From: Acidobacteriota bacterium
GTDB taxonomy: Bacteria; Acidobacteriota; Blastocatellia; UBA7656
Length of the DNA: 46,422 nt
Assembly: GCA_016201275.1 (NCBI GenBank)
Contig: JACQDB010000023.1
Location: forward strand, 1 to 46,422
Direction: 5' to 3'
Positions 18,201 to 24,628 of the stretch are shown here, piece after piece; the stretch's first letter is position 1, and every line of letters begins with the position of its first letter. The position numbers and the translations under genes are program-made. The notes beneath the pieces are model-generated. The model was given only the letters and a program-made list of their open reading frames with translations, did not search any database and was not told the origin of the DNA.

Positions 18201-18912
18201 GCAATCTTTGTTGCTGAGAATTGGTATCAATGCGCGTTTAAGAAGAGTTCCCCAGGGTACAAAAGGCCGAGACCAATATCACGTCATCGTCGGTGGTAAG
18301 GGCGACTTTGAGAAGTTTGCAGAGAAGATAAAGGCCGTTGGAATTTATAAAATGACTTCTCTGGAAGAGGTTCAATGCAGTATTAAAAATTCTGTAGCAA
18401 ATACCAATATAGATACGATTCCCAATTCCATCTGGCGACAGTATGTGTTTCCCGCAATGCAGGAGCGCGGCATCACTTCCCGACAAATGATGCAAAGAAT
18501 CAATACGGCATATCGCGGTACAAGAGTTTACGATCAAAACGTCAGCCGTGACCGTGCAGCACGAATCGCAGAAGCAATCGGCTCTTCGCAATTGATGAAG
18601 TTGGCGGAAAGCGATGTTTACTGGGATGAGATAGTAAGCATAGGCATAGACGGAGAAGAAGCCGTTTATGATTTGACCGTCGAAAAAGAGCATAACTTTA
18701 TTTCTTGCAACATTTACGCGCATAATTCCATTGAGCAGGACGCCGACGTCGTGTGTTTTATCTATCGCGATGAAGTCTATAATCCGACGGATGAAAATCG
18801 CGGCACGGCGGAGTTGATCGTCGGCAAACAACGCAACGGCCCTACGGGGAGCGTGGCGCTCGCTTTCCTCAAAGAGTTCACGCGCTTTGAAAATATGTAC
18901 AGAGGTGAATGA
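15229..18912 (+). CDS. dnaB: Replicative DNA helicase DnaB precursor with two inteins
   Basis: A 1227-residue precursor. Removing inteins of 347 and 432 residues leaves a 448-residue DnaB, normal for the family. DnaB is the hexameric 5'-3' helicase at the replication fork. The N-domain starts GLPSNLEAERSILGAIL. The RecA-like domain shows RPSMGK (residues 216-221) joined after splicing to TALALNMALYAAKNG, then SLEMSAEQLVSRLL, LLIIDYLQLMSG, and SDLRESG joined to SIEQDADVV. Both inteins therefore split ATPase motifs, and activity needs both splicing events. AGGAA lies 9 nt before the ATG. Placement between rplI and alr is common. Confidence 0.95.
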   Translation: MTRSSPSDPFFEKGLPSNLEAERSILGAILLDNSVCNQAMELMRRDDFFLDSHRRIYDKMILLSERGSSIDLVTLSEELRRAMEFEQIGGATYIASLIDGVPRTDTIEPYVKIVKSKAILRKLITASNQIIARAFDEEDDPDVILDQAEQLIFQIAEDRVRAGFQHIGDVAQRRLEQIEQMSGRTEMITGVPTGFTDFDQMTSGLQRQDLIIIAARPSMGKAQPLDAKVLTENGWKTMGEVQVGDDLASIDGRPSTVIGVFPQGIKQIYRVTFSDGRSTECCGEHLWRVYYRHWPEPKILTTDEVAALLKCKRYQKRLWIDLCSGDFGHHDPLPIDPWVLGLLIGEGDFHALRFSTASATVLQQMAVGLGAEFALSAAGNYDYRIMQAAGHRRAERFGVWPNPVCEQLKALGLWGKRSEEKFIPELYKHANRQSRLALLQGLLDADGWAERHGSVRFSTASERLADDVVELARSLGAWATKKSKQTAFTYKGEAKPGRPAFVINIAHPQPDSLFTLPEKRARVAADRKRRKMPTFVSIEPVRQTEARCLAVTHPTQLYITDDYVVTHNTALALNMALYAAKNGNSVGVFSLEMSAEQLVSRLLCSEARVDAHRLRTGYLNQEEWARLADALRRLCETKVFIDDTPGASVLEMRAKTRRLKAEHGLDLLIIDYLQLMSGRGRIESRQQEVSQISRDLKILAKELDVPVISLSQLSRATETRSDHKPQLSDLRESGCLAGDSLVTLADSGAEVPIRNLVGQSGFAVWALNEVTMQLEWAMVSNAFSTGVKPVYKMTTRLGREIRATANHKFLTFAGWKRLDELHIGERLAVPRRVPSPATQTMTDAELALLGHLIGDGCTLPRHAIQYTTREKDLADLVASLAVEVFGSQVVPRIKQERTWYQVYLSSARHHTHNVRSAVTEWLDELGVFGLRSHEKRVPKKVFEQPQEAIALFLRHLWATDGCIRFKTAGKKHLPYPAIYYASSSKELAANVQSLLLRIGINARLRRVPQGTKGRDQYHVIVGGKGDFEKFAEKIKAVGIYKMTSLEEVQCSIKNSVANTNIDTIPNSIWRQYVFPAMQERGITSRQMMQRINTAYRGTRVYDQNVSRDRAARIAEAIGSSQLMKLAESDVYWDEIVSIGIDGEEAVYDLTVEKEHNFISCNIYAHNSIEQDADVVCFIYRDEVYNPTDENRGTAELIVGKQRNGPTGSVALAFLKEFTRFENMYRGE
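15892..16932 (+). other. Intein 1 of DnaB, class 3 type with LAGLIDADG endonuclease
   Basis: A 347-residue insertion (precursor residues 222-568) between Walker A Lys221 and Thr569. It begins Ala-Gln-Pro-Leu, so it lacks the usual Cys1/Ser1. It has the three class 3 residues: Trp287 in GEHLWRV (block B, two after His285), Cys548 in EARCLAV (block F position 4) and Thr566 in VVTHN (block G), ending His567-Asn568 before Thr+1. LLIGEGDF and LLQGLLDADGW are the paired LAGLIDADG motifs of a homing endonuclease. In class 3 inteins the block F cysteine starts splicing through a branched intermediate, so the missing Cys1 does not imply loss of activity. Confidence 0.88.
17431..18726 (+). other. Intein 2 of DnaB, class 1 with LAGLIDADG endonuclease
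   Basis: A 432-residue insertion (precursor residues 735-1166) between RESG and SIEQDAD. It shows Cys1 (CLAGDSLVTLADSG), block B TANH (Thr804, His807), the block F-like segment VYDLTVEKEHNF, terminal His1165-Asn1166 and Ser+1. LAGLIDADG motifs are LLGHLIGDGCT and LRHLWATDGC. A further segment of about 90 residues before block F (SIWRQYVFPAMQERGITSRQ..., RDRAARIAEAI) looks helical and may bind DNA. From memory, the same insertion point and a similar layout are found in the cyanobacterial (Synechocystis) DnaB intein. Confidence 0.9.
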
Positions 18913-19019
18913 GACCATTGCATAGAAGCGCCGACAATGATGCCTCGATCAATTGGAAGATAAAATTTTCGTAGCGCGGTTTTTGTGTTCGTAATCCGCC
19001 GAGCGGCTCCGCCTAGATC

Positions 19020-20168
19020 ATGCAAGCAAAGCAATTTAACCACCAATTTCAGCGACCGACCTGGGCGGAAATCCATCGCGAAAATCTCGCTCATAATTTT
19101 CGCGTGATGCAGGAAGCGGTAGGCAGTCGCGTTGCCATTATGCCCGCCGTCAAAGCCAATGCTTATGGTCACGGCGCAATTGAATGCGCGCAAGTGTTCG
19201 AGCGCGAAGGCGCACAGTGGTTCGGCGTGGCGTTGCCGGAAGAGGCTTCGCGGTTGCGCGAGGCGGGAATCACGAAGCCAATTTTAGCGCTCGGCGGATT
19301 CTGGGAAGGCCAGGAAGAGTTCATCATCGAACGCGAAATCACGCCGGTGATGTTTCGTTTGGATTTGCTTGCGAGACTCAACGAGGCGGCAAAGAAATTC
19401 AAGGTCACGGTTGCTTATCATGTGAAAGTGGACACCGGCATGGGCAGGCTCGGCGTGCCGTTTTCAGAGTTCGATAAATTTCTTGAGGCAGCGGCGCTGT
19501 TTGATCATCTGCGACTCGATGGCTTGATGACGCATTTCGCTTCGGCTGATGATGTGGAGGGCGTGGCTTTCACCAAGCAGCAATCGGTGATCTTTGAAGA
19601 TGCTTTGCGATTGGTGCGTGAGCGAGGCTTTGCGCCGCGCTGGATTCATCAGGCCAACAGCGCCGCAACTCATGCCTATCCGCAGACGCATGGCAATCTG
19701 GTGCGCCTGGGCGGCGTGCTGTACGGCTTCTGGCGCGATGCGACCAAACGCGATGTTGCGCCGCTGGATTGGCGACCGGTGTTGTCTTTGCACACGCGCA
19801 TCACGCATTTGAAAACCGTTGCAGCGGGAACCCCGCTTGGCTATGGCGGCACGTTCATCACGAAGCGCGAAAGCCGCATAGCGACGCTGGCTATCGGTTA
19901 CGCGGACGGTTTGCGGCGCACGCTCTCGAATCGCGGACAGGTGTTAGTGCGCGGTGAATTCGCACCGATTGTCGGGCGCATCAGCATGGACTTGACGCTC
20001 GTGGATGTGAGCGATATTGGCGATGCGACATTGGGCGACGAGGTTGTTATAATCGGTCGGCAAGGTGAACAAGAGATCACCGCCGAAAGGGTAGCGGCGC
20101 AACTCGAAACCATCTCTTATGAAGTGACGTGCAGCATCAGCGACCGCGTACCAAGAGTTTATAAATAG
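19020..20168 (+). CDS. alr: Alanine racemase
   Basis: A 382-residue PLP enzyme making D-alanine for peptidoglycan. PAVKANAYGHGA contains the PLP lysine (Lys45). HVKVDTGMGRLG and the catalytic tyrosine motif IGYADGLRR are present, and GRISMDLTLVDVS is typical of the C-terminal beta domain. Length is normal. The ribosome-binding site is weak. The TAG stop lies within the first copy of a 31-nt direct repeat that continues into a MITE-like element. It follows dnaB after 107 nt. Confidence 0.95.
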   Translation: MQAKQFNHQFQRPTWAEIHRENLAHNFRVMQEAVGSRVAIMPAVKANAYGHGAIECAQVFEREGAQWFGVALPEEASRLREAGITKPILALGGFWEGQEEFIIEREITPVMFRLDLLARLNEAAKKFKVTVAYHVKVDTGMGRLGVPFSEFDKFLEAAALFDHLRLDGLMTHFASADDVEGVAFTKQQSVIFEDALRLVRERGFAPRWIHQANSAATHAYPQTHGNLVRLGGVLYGFWRDATKRDVAPLDWRPVLSLHTRITHLKTVAAGTPLGYGGTFITKRESRIATLAIGYADGLRRTLSNRGQVLVRGEFAPIVGRISMDLTLVDVSDIGDATLGDEVVIIGRQGEQEITAERVAAQLETISYEVTCSISDRVPRVYK

Positions 20169-20303
20169 AGCGTATCGCATCAATAGATTTTCTATTTAGA
20201 GCGTGTCGCATCAATGGATTTTCTATCCAGATATTGTAGGTGATGGTTTAACCATCCACAAAATATGGGATATTTCTGGAATTCTGCAACACGCTCTAAA
20301 TAG
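20166..20303. mobile_element. Small MITE-like element with tandem left end
   Basis: Two tandem 31-nt direct repeats (20166-20196 and 20197-20227, 28 of 31 identical) begin TAGAGCGTRTCGCATCAAT. An exact 15-bp inverted repeat (CTATTTAGAGCGTGT at 20192-20206, reverse complement at 20289-20303) bounds 112 bp. The interior can fold imperfectly (ccagatattgt... against ...atatttctgg). No open frame is present. The start overlaps the alr stop codon. It may be a non-autonomous insertion-sequence derivative; no transposase is in the window. Confidence 0.6.
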
Positions 20304-20401
20304 ATGGCAAAAGTCAAACCGCGTGCAGTTGAACCGGCGATAAGAATTTTTTTTACGCCGAACAACTTTTGCTTAGGTGCAAAAAGACAGTGAAAGGACT
20401 T

Positions 20402-22300
20402 ATGAAAATTAAAAACGGTTTCTTCATCAAAAACGCTTTTCTGTGCAGCGCAGTTGTCGCGCTGGCTGTAACGCTGAATCCGTTCGCTGCGTTGGTCAGA
20501 GCGCAACAAACGACAGCCGTAAAGAAAGACGCCAGCCTTGGCAAAGTTTCTGCCGAAGCCATCAAGCGCCACGTTACGTTTTTGGCGTCGGACAAATTGC
20601 AAGGGCGTCGCGCCGGAACGCCTGAAGCCGACGAAGCCGCGAAATATATCGCCAGTGAATTTCGTAAAGCCGGATTGAAGCCTCTGACCGCCGCCGGATT
20701 TTTCCAACCCTTCACCTTTGTTTCGGGCGTCAAACTTGGCGCAGGAAATAATTTTCAGTTAAAGGGTGTCAATGATTCACGGTTGCTGAAAACTGGCGAG
20801 GACTATATGCCGCTGGCATTTTCATCATCGCAACCGGTACAGGGAGAACTCCTGTTTATCGGCTATGGCATCAGCGCTCCGGAACTGCAATATGACAACT
20901 ACGCGGGCGTTGACGTGAAAGGCAAAATCGTGGTGATTCTGCGCGGCAGTCCCGATGGCAATAACCCGCACGGCAAGTTCGCCGATTTCACTGCGCCGGG
21001 TATGGAGATTCAAAAGAAGACCATCAAAGCACGCGAGAAGGGCGCAAGCGGCGTGATTTTTATCAGCGAAGAAACCAAATTTAGCAATGATCGGTTGGCG
21101 AAGATGCGCCACGATTTGAATTTTCTTGACGCAGGGATTCCCACTGTGGTCGTGAGCAAACAAATTGCAGAATCACTCTTTGCGGCTGCGAAAACGACCT
21201 TTGCAAATGCTATCAAACACGCCAACGAATCCGCCGCGCCGCTGAATTTTGCAAACACGGTTGCCAACTTCAAAACCGACGTGGTGAAAATCAACGGCAA
21301 GAGTTCCAATGTGGTCGGCGTCATCGAAGGCAGCGACGCGAAATTGAAATCCGAATACCTCATCATCGGCGCGCATTATGACCACCTCGGCTTAGGTGGG
21401 TCGGAATCTCTGGCCGCCAATCCCGAAGGCCAGATTCATCACGGCGCGGACGACAACGCCTCCGGCACCTCGGCCTTGCTGGAACTCGCAAGAGTGATCA
21501 ACAGCGACCGCGCCAAACTAAAACGCAGCGTTGTCTTCATGGCGTTTTCTGCCGAAGAACTCGGCTTACTCGGTTCCGCCGCTTATACCAAAAACCCACT
21601 CGTGCCGCTTGCTTCAACCGTAGCGATGCTGAACATGGATATGGTCGGACGCCTGCACGACCGCTCGCTTTTCGTTGGCGGTGTCGGCACTTCGCCGGTC
21701 TGGAAGCCGCTGCTTGATAAATTGAACGGCGAAACCAAAAGCCCTGAAACTGGCTCTGGTAGCCGGTTTCAGCTTGGCATAGGGCAAGACGGCCTTGGCC
21801 CCAGCGACCATCAATCGTTCTACATCAAAGATGTGCCGGTGTTATTTTTCTTCACCGGGTCGCACGAGGATTATCACAAACCGTCGGACACTGCCGATAA
21901 AATCAACGCCGAAGGCACACGGCAAATCGCCGAACTGGTGCGCGACATTGCGATACAGGTTGCCAACGAACCGGAACGCCTCGCCTTCACCAAAGTAAAA
22001 ACGGAAACTCCCAATCAAGGCCGACGCGGTGGCTTTCGCGTCTCGCTTGGCACGGTGCCGAGTTATGCCGAACAGAGCGACGGTTTGAAACTCGACGGCG
22101 TGCGCCCCGCTTCGCCAGCCGAAAAAGCCGGACTCAAAGCGGGCGATGTGATTGTGAAACTCGCCGCCTTCCCGATTAAAAATGTTTACGACTACACGGC
22201 GGCCTTGAGCGAATTGAAAGCCAACGAAACGATAGACGTGGTGATTCGCCGCGATGGCAAAGAACTGACGTTGAAATTGACGCCTGAAAAAAGGCAATAG
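20402..22300 (+). CDS. Exported M28 zinc aminopeptidase with PA and PDZ domains
   Basis: A 632-residue exported protease. The ATG at 20402 has AAAGGA upstream and gives a signal peptide ending near AALVRAQ. A PA-type domain (about 110-250; FIGYGISAPELQYDNYAGVDV, split around the Pro) is inserted ahead of the M28 core. Zinc ligands and catalytic residues: His325 in HYDHLG, Asp351 region GADDNASG, Glu385-386 in AEELGLLGS, Asp413 in NMDMVGR, and His492 in EDYHKPSDT. A C-terminal PDZ domain (about 535-632) contains VRPASPAEKAGLKAGDVIV. Residues about 448-458 (ETGSGSRFQ region) are encoded by a 31-nt REP-like palindrome. The gap to fabI is a 70-nt perfect palindrome. Confidence 0.9.
   Translation: MKIKNGFFIKNAFLCSAVVALAVTLNPFAALVRAQQTTAVKKDASLGKVSAEAIKRHVTFLASDKLQGRRAGTPEADEAAKYIASEFRKAGLKPLTAAGFFQPFTFVSGVKLGAGNNFQLKGVNDSRLLKTGEDYMPLAFSSSQPVQGELLFIGYGISAPELQYDNYAGVDVKGKIVVILRGSPDGNNPHGKFADFTAPGMEIQKKTIKAREKGASGVIFISEETKFSNDRLAKMRHDLNFLDAGIPTVVVSKQIAESLFAAAKTTFANAIKHANESAAPLNFANTVANFKTDVVKINGKSSNVVGVIEGSDAKLKSEYLIIGAHYDHLGLGGSESLAANPEGQIHHGADDNASGTSALLELARVINSDRAKLKRSVVFMAFSAEELGLLGSAAYTKNPLVPLASTVAMLNMDMVGRLHDRSLFVGGVGTSPVWKPLLDKLNGETKSPETGSGSRFQLGIGQDGLGPSDHQSFYIKDVPVLFFFTGSHEDYHKPSDTADKINAEGTRQIAELVRDIAIQVANEPERLAFTKVKTETPNQGRRGGFRVSLGTVPSYAEQSDGLKLDGVRPASPAEKAGLKAGDVIVKLAAFPIKNVYDYTAALSELKANETIDVVIRRDGKELTLKLTPEKRQ
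21743..21773 (-). repeat. 31-nt REP-like palindrome within the M28 peptidase gene
   Basis: On the minus strand it reads GCTGAAACCGGCTACC then AGAGCCAGTTTCAGG. It differs at only a few bases from 13508-13538 (plus) and 24003-24033 (plus). It is 31 nt with no length change, is read in the peptidase frame, and encodes Pro-Glu-Thr-Gly-Ser-Gly-Ser-Arg-Phe-Gln between conserved M28 motifs. Confidence 0.75.
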
Positions 22301-22304
22301 CGTC

Positions 22305-22374
22305 GTTACTGGTTATTGGTTACTGGTTACTGGTTATTCGAATAACCAGTAACCAGTAACCAATAACCAGTAAC
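22305..22374. repeat. 70-nt perfect palindrome with heptad arms (M28-fabI gap)
   Basis: Each arm is exactly five 7-nt units: GTTACTG, GTTATTG, GTTACTG, GTTACTG, GTTATTC, then the exact reverse complement with no spacer (centre TTC|GAA). The first base is 5 nt after the peptidase stop. Further related units continue to about 22390 (caataac, ctataac, caatgac), ending 15 nt before the fabI start. Confidence 0.95.
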
Positions 22375-22404
22375 CAATAACCTATAACCAATGACGGAGA
22401 GACT

Positions 22405-23172
22405 ATGTTATTGAACGGAAAGACAGGGATTGTTTTTGGCGTGGCGAACAAACGCAGTCTGGCCTGGGCGATTGCCAAACGTGCTGCCGAACACGGCGCG
22501 AAAATCGCGCTCACCTATCAGGGCGAGCGCTTGAAAGAGAATGCCGAAGAGCTTGCGGCAACCCTTGATAATCCGCTTTTGCTGCCCTGCGATGTGGCCA
22601 AAGATGAAGACATCGCTACGGTTTTCGAGAGTGTCAAAGAGCACTTCGGCGCGTTGGATTTCGTCGTTCACGGCATCGGGTTTGCGCTCAAAGAAGAACT
22701 CCAAGGCGACTATGTTAACACTTCACGCGAAGGCCACCGCATCGCTCAGGACATCAGTGTGTATTCCTTGACGGCGATTGCCAAACACGCCGCGCCGTTG
22801 ATGGAAGAGCGCGGCGGCAGCATCTTGACGTTGACGTATCTGGGCGGCGAGCGCGTCATCCCGCATTACAATGTGATGGGCGTAGCCAAAGCGGCGCTCG
22901 ATATGAGCGTGCGCTATCTGGCGGCGGACTTGGGGCAACGCGGCATTCGCGTCAACGCCTTGTCAGCAGGGCCGATTAAGACTTTGGCGGCGGCAGGCAT
23001 TTCCGGCTTCAATAAAATTCTCGAACACATGAGAAACAACGCGCCGCTGCGTCGCAACGTCACGCAAGACGAAGTGGCGGATGCGGCGCTGTTCCTGCTT
23101 TCCGATTTATCACGCGGCGTCACCGGCGAATTGCTGCACGTTGACAGCGGCTATCACGTTGTCGGAATGTGA
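22405..23172 (+). CDS. fabI: Enoyl-[acyl-carrier-protein] reductase (NADH)
   Basis: A 255-residue short-chain dehydrogenase-type enzyme that reduces enoyl-ACP in the last step of each fatty-acid elongation cycle. GVANKRSLAWAIA is the FabI-specific cofactor loop. The catalytic Tyr155 and Lys162 are in HYNVMGVAKAAL (Tyr-X6-Lys), and SAGPIKTLAAAGI is the substrate loop. Length and C-terminus are normal. CGGAGAG sits 5-10 nt before the ATG, just outside the repeat element. Target family of triclosan-type inhibitors. Confidence 0.96.
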   Translation: MLLNGKTGIVFGVANKRSLAWAIAKRAAEHGAKIALTYQGERLKENAEELAATLDNPLLLPCDVAKDEDIATVFESVKEHFGALDFVVHGIGFALKEELQGDYVNTSREGHRIAQDISVYSLTAIAKHAAPLMEERGGSILTLTYLGGERVIPHYNVMGVAKAALDMSVRYLAADLGQRGIRVNALSAGPIKTLAAAGISGFNKILEHMRNNAPLRRNVTQDEVADAALFLLSDLSRGVTGELLHVDSGYHVVGM

Positions 23173-23279
23173 GGCGGCGTTGGTGCAAACAACCGTAACA
23201 CCGACTGGCTTCGTGCCGCTAGTCATGCCGTGCTTGATTTTGCTTTGCCACAAAGTTTCATGGCGCGGCGCAGCTTTCA

Positions 23280-23915
23280 TTACACGCTGCGCGCATTAGG
23301 TTCCCATATATATTTGTGAAGTTGCAGTTGAAAGCGCGCCTGCAATTTGTCGGCCAGCATCCAGTCCACCACCTGTTCGGCTTTGACTGCGCCGAAGACC
23401 GTTGAAAGAAGCAAGCCAACGCGGCCTTCGAGTTGATGCTGGCGAATGGTCTGCAACGTCCAGTCGTAATCTTTGCGGCTGGCGATGACGAACTTCACTT
23501 CATCAAAGGGGCGCAGGTGTTCCAGGTTTGACCAGAGATTGTTTTCGCACTCGCCCGAATCCGGGCATTTCAAATCCATGATGCGAATCACGCGCGGGTC
23601 GAGTTTGGAAATGTCGCGGTGACCGCCGGTTTCGATTAACACCGTGTGTCCGGCATCCAGTAAGCGGGTCGCCAATTCGTAAATCTCTTTTTGCAGGAGC
23701 GGTTCACCGCCGGTCAATTCCACCAGTTGGCAATCATACTTTTCGACTTCGCTGATGATGTCATCAAGGCGCATCGTCGTGCCGCCAGTGAAAGTGAATT
23801 CCGAATCGCACCAGCTACAGCGCAAATCACAACCCGTCGTTCGCACGAACACGCAAGGCAAACCTGCATAGCTAGATTCACCCTGTATGCTTTGATAAAT
23901 TTCCGTGATTCGCAT
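23280..23915 (-). CDS. queE: 7-carboxy-7-deazaguanine synthase
   Basis: A 211-residue radical SAM enzyme that converts 6-carboxy-tetrahydropterin to 7-carboxy-7-deazaguanine on the queuosine pathway. SIQGESSYAGLPCVFVRT precedes the iron-sulphur motif Cys29-X3-Cys33-X2-Cys36 (TTGCDLRCSWCD). VELTGGEPLLQ is the SAM-binding GGE-type motif. The start at 23915 gives the family N-terminus MRITEIYQSIQGE and has AAGGA 6 nt upstream. That AAGGA belongs to the heptad repeat, and an in-frame ATG at 23939 would add eight repeat-encoded residues. It follows queD on the same strand. Convergent with fabI. Confidence 0.94.
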   Translation of the reverse strand: MRITEIYQSIQGESSYAGLPCVFVRTTGCDLRCSWCDSEFTFTGGTTMRLDDIISEVEKYDCQLVELTGGEPLLQKEIYELATRLLDAGHTVLIETGGHRDISKLDPRVIRIMDLKCPDSGECENNLWSNLEHLRPFDEVKFVIASRKDYDWTLQTIRQHQLEGRVGLLLSTVFGAVKAEQVVDWMLADKLQARFQLQLHKYIWEPNARSV

Positions 23916-23920
23916 GATTC

Positions 23921-24082
23921 GTCCTTCGTCCTTAGTCATCAGTCCTTAGTCCGTAGCTTTTCACATTCAGATTTACGCTGTCCGCAATGGTCAATGCAAA
24001 GTGCTGAAAGTGGCTACAGGAGCCAGTTTCAAGTCATTGCTAAGGACTAGGGACTAAGGGCTAGGAACTAAGGACTGATGAC
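23921..24082. repeat. Heptad-arm hairpin element between queD and queE
   Basis: Plus-strand left arm 23921-23955: GTCCTTC, GTCCTTA, GTCATCA, GTCCTTA, GTCCGTA. Right arm 24041-24082: TAAGGAC, TAGGGAC, TAAGGGC, TAGGAAC, TAAGGAC, TGATGAC. It reaches the queD stop codon on one side and lies 5 nt from the queE start on the other. Its core contains the 31-nt REP-like palindrome at 24003-24033. Confidence 0.9.
24003..24033 (+). repeat. 31-nt REP-like palindrome in the core of the que element
   Basis: GCTGAAAGTGGCTACAGG followed by AGCCAGTTTCAAG. It shares arms and spacing with 13508-13538 and the reverse complement of 21743-21773; differences are mainly in the loop. Confidence 0.75.
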
Positions 24083-24447
24083 TATTCCCCAAAATAATCG
24101 CAGCGTGAGGTGCAGGTTTCGCGTATGGTGACGCGATGCAAAAGTCCCTGCAAGCGTTCCGCGAGGCGCTGCCAAATCCAGCGCGCCAGGTTTTCGCTGG
24201 TGGCATTTTCTAATCCGTCAATCTCGTTCAAGTAATAATGATCTAATTGTTTTCGCAGCGGCTCGAACGCCGCGCTGATTTCTGCGTAGTCTATCAACCA
24301 GCCTTTTTCTTCATTCACCGTGCCGCGCACCGCGACTTCGCAACGAAACGAATGACCGTGCAGCCGCGCACATTTGTGATCTTCCGGCACCATCGGCAAA
24401 CGGTGCGCTGACTCAAACGAAAACTCTTTTACCAATTCCACAATCAT
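24082..24447 (-). CDS. queD: 6-carboxy-5,6,7,8-tetrahydropterin synthase
   Basis: A 121-residue zinc enzyme of the PTPS fold that makes 6-carboxy-tetrahydropterin from dihydroneopterin triphosphate for queuosine. The zinc ligands are His15 (FESAHRLP), His30 and His32 (LHGHSF), and the catalytic cysteine is Cys26 (DHKCARLHGH). DYAEISAAFEPLRKQLDHYYLN and ENATSENLARWIW fit the QueD group when read in parts. It is the upstream gene of a queD-queE pair. queC and queF are not in this window. No Shine-Dalgarno sequence precedes the ATG. Confidence 0.94.
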   Translation of the reverse strand: MIVELVKEFSFESAHRLPMVPEDHKCARLHGHSFRCEVAVRGTVNEEKGWLIDYAEISAAFEPLRKQLDHYYLNEIDGLENATSENLARWIWQRLAERLQGLLHRVTIRETCTSRCDYFGE

Positions 24448-24628
24448 ACGCTGTCATATTAGCTTTTGCCGCCAGCACTCTGCAAATCCTTGGCTCTCGG
24501 TCTTCAGGTTTAGGCAGTCGTTGCAGCAGATTTGCAGCGCTACGCAAACTGACAATGACGAATCCCCGTCGTCAGGCTAAACTGCCATGTTGATGCTCAT
24601 ATCAAAGTGAAAGGTTAGAATTGAGGCT
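24448..24628. other. Divergent gap between queD and the RibD-type reductase
   Basis: These 181 nt must carry promoters for both directions. I looked for a preQ1 riboswitch ahead of queD and found no C-rich pseudoknot pattern. A 9-bp inverted repeat (CTGCAAATC near 24480, GATTTGCAG near 24528) and TGACGA/TCGTCA near 24556 are visible, without assigned role. Confidence 0.35.

Noticed and set aside
15892-18726. Separate LAGLIDADG endonuclease genes
   Set aside because: Both lie in frame within dnaB with complete intein splice-junction motifs; there is no stop or start separating them.
23916-23939. Upstream ATG (23939) as the queE start
   Set aside because: The eight added residues are encoded by the heptad repeat, and the ATG at 23915 has well-placed AAGGA and the family N-terminus.
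24448-24628. preQ1 riboswitch upstream of queD
   Set aside because: No compact hairpin followed by an A-rich, CUAAAAA-type tail was visible in the queD direction.
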